Shown: piece by piece, positions 54,521 to 64,000 of the stretch
How the letters are laid out: each line of letters opens with the position of its first letter
Position numbering within the stretch: the first letter of the stretch is position 1
Assembly: GCA_907164885.2 (NCBI GenBank)
Contig: OU015490.1
Coordinates: forward strand, 232,908,241 to 232,972,240
DNA length: 64,000 bases
From: Dolomedes plantarius
Lineage: Eukaryota; Arthropoda; Arachnida; Araneae; Dolomedidae
Direction of reading: 5' to 3'
Notes under the pieces: model-generated
What the model saw: the letters and a program-made list of their open reading frames with translations, nothing else
What the model was told of the DNA's origin: nothing
The model's database searches: none
Made by a program: the position numbers and the translations under genes

Positions 54521-56800
54521 ACATTGTCCATTTTATTGTTTTGCCACCTGCTGTAAAAGCATCAAATACCTAGTTCCTCCTCGTTCGAGTATGTTTGATA
54601 CATGGATTTTCTTCGATATTTTTCTCTTGAGTACATGCATTGCTGTCTTTATATCACCGCACATCCATTCAAGCACACACGTCATGAAGGTATGAATATA
54701 AAATTGTCTGTGCACATGGTTGTAAATAGTTTTAGACCCTCGTAAATTTCAGAGGGAAAGGGAGGTGTTTGGCCATTTGTCTAAGTCGCCAAGGGGTGAG
54801 AAAAATTAAAACTTATGAAAGTGGTGACGTCTTCTAAAGCTTTTTGCCAATAGATAAACCACTTCCTCAAACTTTTCTTTGTTGGCGAGAGGTTTTGAAA
54901 TGCACTTCGCCCCAAGTCATACACCCTCGCGAATCCCCAGAATATCTATTTCTGAGGTATTTTAGTCCAGGTTTCCGTTCGCAAGTTGCCACAGACTGTT
55001 ATGGAGTATTCCCCCCGCGGAAAGACGCAAAGCTCCATATTCTTAAATTCCCGTTACTTGTATTTTGACAGTCTTCCTTGCTCGGGCAGACTTCCAGACG
55101 ACTACAAATACCAACTGCAGCGCTTTTGCGACGATATTTTGGCTTTCACTATCTGGTCGAGACTGGATGTTTTTCGAAACGGAATGATTTGCAAAGTTCC
55201 GGTTCCGTGGCTTTTAAAGAAGCTCTTGCAGTGAAGCCAACAATCAAAATGACTTGTTAGTCAAGCCTTTTTGGATCTTGAATGAATGGCAGGAAGTAAA
55301 TATTTAGGAGTTCACAAAAATACCTTAGATAACCGACGGAGCTATCACGTCTAATGACGTAAAGTAAATAATCGGTGACGTTGCCAAGACGTCCACTGAC
55401 GTTAAAATAATAGCGTTGATGCCCTTGAAGAGGTTAACAACGAGACATGTTTCAAAGTTTGTGTCTGAGGTAAAAGCTGTGTGATGAAAGCAAACAAAAA
55501 TAGATAGGTGCCAACATCGAGAGGAATTTTTCTATATTTTTAAACTCAGAACGTCTTTTAATATTTGAAGGTCTAGAAGGGAAAGTGCATGTTATCTCTT
55601 TTTAGAAATTAAGATTGTAATTTAAAATTTTAATATCACTTTCAGATGCCTTTTTAACATCTATTTGTATATCTAAATTTGCATCTAGTTCATGGAACTT
55701 GAATATACTCTCCAAGCAGAATATAACGAAGGGAATTATTTATATCGAGCAAGTATGGAATAGTTTTTAGGTTGTAATAAATTTACTTGAATAAACTAGT
55801 GATGTCTAACTTAGGAAATCAAGCATTGTTGCCTACAGATATTGATTTATGTTGAAACAATTATTTACTCGTATTGTTCAAAGAAAATTATAAACTAAGT
55901 AGGAGTTTGAATAGTGATAAAAGGCACAGAATAGACAATGTGTTACACAAGTGATATAACCATCCAAATAAAGCACTTAAATAGCCCTTAACGAAGCAGA
56001 AAATCTCTACAGTACATTCATAATGCAGGTAATGAAGATCGATGATGCAGATAGGGAAGACAAAAGCTACGCAATAAGGATCGACAGATCCTTACTACAA
56101 TATTGCTTTTTGTTAATTATTTTACATGGCTAATAGGGTAAATTTCCACTGTTTAATGCCTTATATCTATAAATCAATAAAAGTTAATATTGGGAAATAA
56201 CTGAATAGGGAGATATCTAATTGTTCTCGTTTCCAGAAATAATATAAACCAAAAATGTAGAATGACCGGCAAAATAAACCAAAAGGTTTCAACAAAACAA
56301 GGAATCCTGTTGCAACAAAACCTCATGCCCAAAGATAGTCAAACTAACAGTTTTGACTCCTTTACTTTTTATTAAGAATGCACTAAACTGTTAATGTAAA
56401 AAGAAAATCACGGCTTGCCACAATAGAAATGTCTATATATGTATATTGCTAAATTGTAAGCCCGTTATTTAAAATAGAAAAAACCTCCGCACACAATATT
56501 GCTAAATTTGCAAGCATATAACGCACTTTAGAAGAATAAAAATAATAGATTCATGAAATTTCGAGAGGTTTATATGTATTTATTGTAATACATCTCTATT
56601 CATCATTACTTTTAACCGAAAGATGGCAGGACTATTTCAAATTTTATTGCTGCTATCTTTGGGCTGAAGGAATCCTTTTGTTGACTATATAAGATTAGTT
56701 TGAAAAATGTACTGAAGGAATTACTCATATAATTTATTTGCAGTCTTCTGAGAATTTATTTATAAAGCTTGTTTATAGTTTAGTATAGAAAAACTACTTT
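54521..56800. other. Long gene-poor stretch
   Basis: No recognisable protein, repeat or element. A few open frames of 60-80 codons between 54844 and 55260 on the plus strand lack known motifs. Confidence 0.45.
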
Positions 56801-56804
56801 ATCT

Positions 56805-57165
56805 ACCACCAATACTGCAAAAGAAAGAAAAGTTAGATTGTTTAATTTTTTCTGTGCTTTCTCCTCATGTCGTTAGTTCAACTTTATCTCTCCCCAATAC
56901 TGCAAAAGAAAGAAAAGTTAAATTGTTTAATTTCATCTGTGACTTCTCCTTATGTCGTTAGATCAACTTTATCTCCCCCCCCCCCCGAATACTGCAAAAG
57001 AAAGAAAAGTTAGATTGTTTAATTTTATCTGTGCTTTCTCCTTATGTCGTTAGATCAACTTTATCCCCCCCCCTCCCAATACTGCAAAAGAAAGAAAAGT
57101 TAGATTCTTTAATTTTATCTGTGCGTTCTCCTTATGTCGCTAGTTCACACAAACATTATAAAACT
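56805..57165 (+). repeat. Tandem array, 85-92-bp unit, 4 copies
   Basis: AATACTGCAAAAGAAAGAAA landmarks at 56811, 56896, 56988 and 57078. Units vary in the length of a CCCC run that precedes the landmark. Non-coding. Confidence 0.88.
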
Positions 57166-58249
57166 TTAGGAAATTCTATTAAGTGTTTTGTTAAAAGTTG
57201 TCAGGCAATTTGAGACCAATTCGTCTCATCTGTTTATAAATAGGGAAGATGAATGTGGATTTAATCGAAAGAATTTGATCAAAGGGTAGCTTTAGTCTGA
57301 GAGCATACACAATCTTCTCTTTTCTGAAATAACGTCATCGGGACGTATGTTTTTATGTACTAAGAATATTACTTGGTAAGTGTTATGTCACAATAAAGTT
57401 ATTTTTACACGCTTGTGATAAATGTATTATAGCTTACATTTAAACTTGTAAATCAGATCATGGTATGTCAGTGTTAAATTCTTCGTTATATCTACTTGAC
57501 ATCAACTTGCTCCTTATTTTTGCAGGATTATCTGCCTTGACTGTAACCGTTCCGAATTTAATTTCATGTGCTCATCGGACTGGTGATGAAGGTCAAATTT
57601 TCCCAAAGGCAGCCTTTGGGGTTTACTACTTAATTGTTATTTATTAAGGTCTGCTATGTGCAGGGTTTTAAAACAAGTAATATTTACTAATACCTTTCTC
57701 ACTTGTCGAAATATACAGCGTACCATGAAAATGATTTTATAAATAAGAAAAAAAATATGCTTTTTTTATGATAAATGAAAATTGAGTTTAGAAGCATCTC
57801 ATTTGAATATTTCTCTACACTGTTCACTTGAATTGACAACATAGTCACATAAGTAAGGTTCTGAAGTCTAACAACTTTTTCAGTGAGATTCTACGACTGA
57901 AGTTATATGCACCCAGTCTTGGCTCCAAAAAAGTTTATTGAACTTTTCATAAAATATTTGAAAGAACGCCAGTGCTCGCAAAGAAGCTGTAGAATATGGC
58001 ACCTGTTTTTTTTTAACTTTAGCAAAGATGTCAGTGCGAGAAGAAAAAAGTGGTTTTTTTTCAACTGCAGGTGATTTAGTAATCATAAACTGGTCAAGGT
58101 GCTTTCTCCCAGAGGGGGAATGTAGTTTAAATCGCATTTGATATTATTTCAATCTCAAAGATAAGATCAAATTATCAAGAAATTTTGGTTAAAGGCGTTA
58201 ATGTCATTTTTTGCTACACGAGGAATAATTAGAACGAAACCTACTGCTT
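57166..58249. other. Spacer with one exon-like segment
   Basis: 57526-57647 is open after a TTTTTGCAG acceptor-like site and ends in a stop, but no partner exon was found. Otherwise AT-rich. Confidence 0.3.
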
Positions 58250-58356
58250 AAAGCCGAGTCCCAACGGCTACAAACATCCATGCCAGTAGTGGGACTCGAA
58301 CCCACAAACACTGGTACTGCATGCCATCGCTCGGCTAATTATAAAGAACGAAACAG

Positions 58357-58358
<2 letters not shown>
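58250..58358 (-). repeat. tRNA-derived SINE-like repeat
   Basis: On the minus strand: TTAGCCGAGCGATGGCATGC (A-box region, as in tRNA-Ser/Leu) and GGGTTCGAGTCCCAC (B-box) in correct order and spacing. It is followed by a short body, with (TA)n abutting the 5' side. Confidence 0.7.
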
Positions 58359-58435
<77 letters not shown>

Positions 58436-58436
58436 A
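58359..58436. repeat. (TA)n microsatellite
   Basis: About 75 bp of TA adjoining the SINE-like repeat. Confidence 0.95.
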
Positions 58437-61400
58437 ACAAGTATGATGCTATGAGTAGATTTTTATGCCTGCAGCTAAATGTAAGAAGGGGATAATACAG
58501 TTTTATTAATAATTATCTCTACCATAAAGAGGTAAATAAAATCAAAGTAAATAAGTTTAAATCACGAGAAAAAACAACTGTAGGGTAGACGATCTTTAGC
58601 ACTGACTAAATTGTTTATTCTCCTTTAATATCCTGTTGCATACGAGTCTTCAATTCTTTTTTACAGTCTACGGAATAATATGTATATTTTCCTGACAGTT
58701 CATAAGAATTTGTCACGAGAATACAAACTAGTTTTGTCTTAATTAAATTTTTATCTAAAACGGAAATGCTACACATCTAAATATATCTTATCATTTAGAA
58801 AAATGATCTTTAAATAAGGTATTTTGCTGAGTGATCTGTGAAATTTTAACTGAGAAAGAGTTTTCTAAATATTCAAGGTCTAAAGTTAAATGGGCCCATC
58901 ACACACCTGTTTGCATAATAGATTCATAATGAACCCCACCAAACCAAAATTAATGTCCAAATCTATTCTCTTTGGGGAAGAAATGGAAAAGAATACCATG
59001 TAGCCGAAAACAATGATTCTTTAAAAACGTTAAGATCATTAGCATATGGGGAGAAATATTTTATTACAATTTGAAAAAAGAAAACATCTACTCTTTTTGA
59101 AATTTACGGACAACATACAAAGCTTTCAAAGGTGGTATTTTATACTTTATAAAATTGTGGAAAGAGAATGTGGTCATCTGTAAGCGGCAGAAACAACTCT
59201 AAAATGATGATACATATTCCGATGTAAGGCTGATATCGGGGGTTGATAAATTCTTGACCAGGGATACTAAGGAGACAGAAACAAAAAAAATCGTTTCTTA
59301 CAGATGAGACAATATAATGTAATTTATGTTAATTCACTAATTACATTATCACTAATTATAGATATGCAGTGAGACAATGATAATGAGACAAATAATGAAA
59401 TATTAATTATTAAATAAATATTAATATAGATAATATTTATTATATAAACATATATATTAATATATAAACAATAATTATATAAACATATATATTTATATTA
59501 TTAAATAAATATTAATTCATTAAATTTATATTATTAGACAATTAATGAGACAATGATAATGTAATTTATGTTAATTCACTAATTACATTATCACTAATTA
59601 CAGATATGCAGTTAGAAATTCAATCTCACAGTCATGTTAAAAATGGAGAATACAAGCTTTTCAGCAATATCTTAATTTAAAGTCATGTAATTATTTATAG
59701 AAAAGTAACCTGAAGACGTTATGTCATACAGGAAGGTGCATTCTAACTATGACGTCCGAAGATAAAATAGGATTGCATTACTTTCCTTAATTAAATATTT
59801 ATACTAAAGGGATTCAAATTACCTCAAAGTTATTTAATGTAATTATAGAACTCCTTCTCATTTTATATCAAATAAATTAATTTTCTAGCATAAATATAAG
59901 ACATTAAGATATTTTATAATAAGATTAACTTTAAAATGTATTGTTTAACAACTATAATAACTAAGATTAAAGCTGTTAAAAGAAACATACTGAAAATGTA
60001 TTGACCCTGCATAACCGGAAAGGTATAATGCTAATTAACAGCATGCAGTATAATGCTGAAAGGTATAATGCATTACAACCGATAGAGACAAACTCTATCA
60101 AAAATTAATTATAGAAAAGTTGAACGAATGTCGTGATAACTTAATCACAGAAGCGTTTTATTTAAATTAAAAATTATTATTTTGAAAAGTGTTAGCTAGT
60201 TAACTAAGCTAAGTGTTACTAAGTGTTAGCTAAATGTTGCTTAGTTATATGTCTAGTCTCTTGACGAAGCTTTTTGTGTATTTTATACATAAGATAACTT
60301 AAGATCATAATGGTATTTCATAAAATCTTTAAAACAGAAATTTCTTGACTGGAAGTAAGTGAAAAGTGACCACAGTACCCAAAATAAGTTGAAAAATAGT
60401 AGAATCAAGACGATGCTCTATTCCAATTTTAGATTAAAAAAAGTCCTTCAATCAAATACTGCCTTATTTAGAAAGATTATCACTAATTACATTAATTTTA
60501 TTATAAATGACAGCAATTTTATTCTTTATATATCATCTATATAGAAATCTATTATTCATCAATTTAATTTAATTTATATTCATTTTACAAAATGCAAGTA
60601 TTAATGAAATAGTTAAAAAAAAATTATATTTATTTTACTACGCAGCGAAGATATATTTTTCATACGACGTATTATTACCAGAATTAACGGGGTTTCTTAT
60701 ATCTAGACATTAGTGAAATCAAAATATATCATATTAAAATCCTTTCATAATGTTATATATTCTGTAAATTATTTTCTATAACTTCATGCTGTTATACAAA
60801 AACATGCTTTGTTAGAACTTGGCTATTAATCACTGAAAAATTAGCTTTGCGATAATCAATCTGTAGCATTTTGAAAACAAAATTATGAATACATAATCTG
60901 CAAATTTATATTGTGTATCAATTTATGTACTAAATACAAACAGGTGCAACTGAAAATTGTATAATTTATTATTCTAATATTTGACTGACAGTATCCTGCA
61001 TCATCTACCCCCTTAGGCGGACAAAACATTTAAAAATATTTTCGCATAACCACTGTGGAGCAAGCAGTGTTTAGTAGACACCCAGAAATCAAACCTTTGG
61101 AGGGGGAAAGGTTCAAAAGGTGGAAATTCGCACCTAACGGATATGAAACATACGCTTAGATCACAGCTTCAAGGCAGATTTGATGATAACATATGTAAAG
61201 GATTAAACTTGGCCCCAAAATGTCAAGAGGATGAGTGAAGGAGGAAGGACGGAAATGTCTGCGTTTTATGGTAGCCATTATTTGTCGAATAATATGGATT
61301 TTGCAGAAATAGAGAGAACTAGATTAGACAAAGGTTTGTAGAAGGAAGATACAGGCAGAATTTTAAGTTTCTATATCTATAGCTTAATTTTTAATACATT

Positions 61401-61445
61401 TTTCTAATACATATTTCATTTTTTACACATATCTCTCGATTTTGC
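58437..61445. other. Long AT-rich stretch with a local duplication
   Basis: No gene recognised. A block with TAATTTATGTTAATTCACTAA and ATTACATTATCACTAATTA occurs at 59318-59370 and again at 59560-59610, the interval being nearly pure A/T. Confidence 0.5.
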
Positions 61446-61447
61446 GT

Positions 61448-61706
61448 TTTTCCACCTCTTGTTTACACTGTTTCTCTGTTTGGCATTTCCTCCTCATTAA
61501 CAGTTTTTGTTTATAGAGATGGCATCTTGAACATCACGAAGCTTTTCATCGCAGCATATTGTGGTTTTTGCTCTTAGAGATAAAAGACTGTTATGAGTGT
61601 TTGAAATAAAGTATGTTTTACTTCCTACAGGGAATTTTTAAAGTTATTTTAAACTATGCAAGGGCTACTGAAGTTTATGCTTAAAACGATGGGATTCAAC
61701 ATATTT
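61448..61706 (+). repeat. Dispersed direct repeat, copy 1
   Basis: Shares about 250 bp (CACTGTTTCTCTGTTTG ... GATAAAAGACTGTTATGAGTG ... TTTTAAACTATGCAAGG) with 63478-63732, offset 2,027 bp. Non-coding on present evidence. Confidence 0.85.
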
Positions 61707-62084
61707 CTGAAAAGTGTTTTAAGCTGAGAAATATTCTAACGTATTAAAACGTTAAAATATTTAAAGCTTTAATATATTATAATATTATATATAGTATTAT
61801 AATATTTAAATAGTTATAGTTTAATGCTCAAAACTACGAATGATGTTTTCAGGTAGCCCTTTAACAGTACCTATCAGAAATAGGTACATTTTAAGTACTA
61901 CCTATCATTTAGAACTATTAAGCGTTATTAAAAGCCATTAAATAACTTCGAAACACAGTTGGTGGTAAAATCTATCTTAAAACGTTTAACTACATCTCTT
62001 ATTCCCTTAATATATGAAACATTTTCTTTATCATAACTTATATGTTTGCATAACAATACATATAAATATCAGTATAAGTATTGT

Positions 62085-62385
62085 TCTTCTTCATCAGCAC
62101 GATTTCCTGGTACAAACCAACGCAGTCCCAGCCACTTTCCTCCATCCAGCCCAATCAGACGCCAATATTTTCCACAGGTTAATTCCAATGATCTTAAGAT
62201 CTCTCTCGACGCAATCTATTCATCTAGTACATGGTCTCCTTCTTCTTCCAGTATCTTCCATTTTATAAAAAGTCAATTTTTTAACAGGGTCAGTGTCCTC
62301 ATATCTATAAACATGGCCGAGCCATCTGATACGACAAGATTTAACTACTCTTATTATATTTGGTTGCCTGTATTTAAGGTATAAC
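62085..62385 (-). pseudogene. Non-LTR reverse transcriptase C-terminal fragment
   Basis: The minus-strand frame reads CRIRWLGHVYRYEDTDPVKK, then GRRRRPCTR, a stop in place of the usual Trp, and IDCVERDLKIIGI. The order RWLGH...GRR..RP.TRW.DC...DL is the signature of the region after the fingers/palm in RTE/L1-like endonuclease-RT proteins. Nothing of the catalytic RT or endonuclease remains. Differs from the tail at 53085, so a second lineage. Confidence 0.75.
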
Positions 62386-62400
62386 TGCCTATATTAAGGT

Positions 62401-62790
62401 TCATGGGCGTGGTGACCCAGTTGGCAAAGGCAGCGAGCCAGTGATCCGAACGTCTCTGGCTCGATGCCGGTCGCTGACAAATCCATCGCCATGTAAACTA
62501 ATGGCGGCTGGTGGACGAAAAATCTGTCGTGACTACAATGCCCTCCAAGTTATCAAAATATAACTCTAGAGATGCAGGGTCAAGTGTTCCAGTCTCGTTA
62601 CTTGATTCGGTTCAAAATTACGGGACCGTTCCTTTAGCCAAGTCGGACTCCGACTCTTGTGGTGCTATTCAAAACCGGTGCCACCCCTTTCTGGACCTTT
62701 ATGGACTTGATCTGATATACTGTTGGTCAAGGGGCATAAGCCACAACACACAACAAAAAGGTATAATTCATGGTTATAATGAATTCTCCA
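62401..62790 (+). repeat. tRNA-derived SINE-like repeat
   Basis: A head with GGTGACCCAGTTGGCAAAGG (A-box) and GGCTCGATGCC (B-box, 62458-62468). A longer body follows with GGACTCCGACTCTTGTGG and CACCCCTTTCTGGACC. Right end estimated from the ACAACACACAACAAAAAG tail. Confidence 0.6.
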
Positions 62791-63477
62791 GATGTTATAT
62801 TGTCGCCCTGCACCATAAATTCTACGTAGAATCTTTCACTCAAAAGAGTTTACCCTCAACAGATTTATTTAGGGGTCAGCATTCGCAGCCATGAAGAGTT
62901 ATCGGTCTTTGTGTTTATAGATATGAACTTTGATTTTGGTTGACATCTAAAACCAAAATAACACCTATTTGCCACCAATATAAGTATTATTAGTGATATT
63001 TATACTAAACAAGAAATGGACAAGAAAAAAAAAGATACCATTTTAAGGCAATCAATAATATCATTACTAAAAGGAAATTAAAATTTAAAGCTTTAAAATT
63101 CTGTGTTTTAGCATTGTTATTGAAATTTCAAGATAAACGCTTCTTTACTTCCAGACAGTTTAATTAAGCTAACCAACTCGAACAAAAGAATTTCAAACAA
63201 TTAATGGCAAAAAGATTTATTTGCCACGAATCTCAAGAAGCTTAAGTTAAAGAGATTTTAAAACACAGATTAAAATGCCTGCAGTTAACAAATCTTTAAG
63301 CGGATCCGATCGAAAATGTCTTGTTGGAAAAAGAATTGACTATTTGAATCAGCGTTTACTGAATTGCTTTGGGTCCTTTTCATAGCATTACAAAATATTT
63401 GTTGAAAATAAATTAAAGACATTGAGCTTTTAAGGAAAGACGCTAATGAAAGAAGTTTCAACAGCCTGTTTATCAGT

Positions 63478-63732
63478 TTAACTTCTTGTTCGCACTGTTT
63501 CTCTGTTTGACATTTCCTCCTCATAAACAGTTTTTGTTTATCGAGATGGCATCCTGAACATCACGAAGTTTTTCATCGAAGCATGTTGAGTTTTTTGCTC
63601 CTATAGATAAAAGACTGTTATGAGTGCTTGAAATAAAGTATTTTTTACTTCTTACAGGGAATTTTTAAGGTTATTTTAAACTATGCAAGGGGTACTGAAG
63701 TTTATGTTTAAAACGATGGAATTCAACGTATT
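63478..63732 (+). repeat. Dispersed direct repeat, copy 2
   Basis: See copy 1 landmarks; scattered substitutions and small indels separate the copies. No element ends identified. Confidence 0.85.
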
Positions 63733-64000
63733 GAAATGCTTAGAGGAGTAAGTAACAGAAAAAGGTGCGTAAGAATGAGTCGTTGAGTTGTCGCGTTCGT
63801 AGTAATACCCGAACAAAAAATGTTGGCTTTGAACCCTGGAAGAGTCCCCGTTGGGTATTTTCTTGAACGGGATAGAATATGAAGTTCACCTGAAAGCATC
63901 ACAAACTGGCTGGAGTGGAAGAAATATTTATTTGGAAAGCATAAGGAACAAGTTATCAATTCTCAGGCCAGCCAGATCTGTTTTTCAAGCTTTTTTCTAC

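Noticed and set aside
57880..58137. 85-codon minus-strand frame
   Set aside because: Protein-like composition, but no recognised motif, splice partners or repeat context.
58291..58303. B-box-like sequence as a possible functional tRNA gene
   Set aside because: No acceptor stem pairing or complete cloverleaf could be drawn; a tRNA-derived repeat fits better.
62511..62894. 127-codon plus-strand frame
   Set aside because: It starts in the SINE-like repeat and runs along its body; no protein motif.

Overview
This window looks like an arthropod nuclear genome, most likely a spider. It is AT-rich, with one intron-rich host gene and dense DNA transposons, LTR elements, tRNA-derived SINE-like repeats and (TA)n/(CA)n microsatellites. 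The spider call is an inference from the style of the transposon families (Tc1 type, RNase-H-like non-LTR tail, gypsy-like gag); no host marker here proves it.

Region 1 (1-15.2 kb) is the 5' half of HPS5, a BLOC-2 subunit involved in lysosome-related organelle biogenesis. It lies on the minus strand: the start codon is near 14.7 kb and the gene runs off the left edge. Eleven exons join in a single reading frame of 538 codons in this window. Ten align in order with the human HPS5 layout. The other, 8265-8408, is an extra in-frame 48-codon exon. The introns hold a Tigger-type element, a 1.2-kb inverted-repeat element, a rearranged mariner, a 919-bp solo LTR, and two tandem arrays that each start inside one coding exon. 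An E-box of CLEAR type lies about 460 bp upstream of the start codon.

Region 2 (15.6-27 kb) is a transposon graveyard that can be dated by nesting. It has two palindromic MITEs, Tc1 remnants, a 3.6-kb hAT with an 881-bp hAT inside its transposase, two copies of a 1.40-kb LTR (one a clean solo LTR inside a Tigger MITE), and a transposon ORF broken by a 181-bp hAT MITE.

Region 3 (27.2-32.7 kb) is one composite element of 5.47 kb with arms of nearly 1 kb in inverted orientation and a perfect 8-bp target duplication. It carries a gene of an uncharacterised family whose C-terminal half looks like a PIN/XPG-type nuclease. A nearly intact Tc1 element sits in its left arm. This is the strongest candidate for an undescribed system.

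Region 4 (33.5-44.7 kb) holds a mariner, a SINE, a mariner with long inverted repeats, a gag-only LTR retrotransposon disrupted by an unclassified 2.9-kb DNA transposon, and a second copy of the region 3 Tc1.

Region 5 (44.7-64 kb) is AT-rich and gene-poor. It has nested hATs, MITEs (hAT, pogo, piggyBac), a Tc1 pseudogene, two non-LTR retrotransposon tails, tandem arrays and SINE-like repeats. No intact host gene was recognised to the right of HPS5. All splice sites and element borders were read by eye and not computed.
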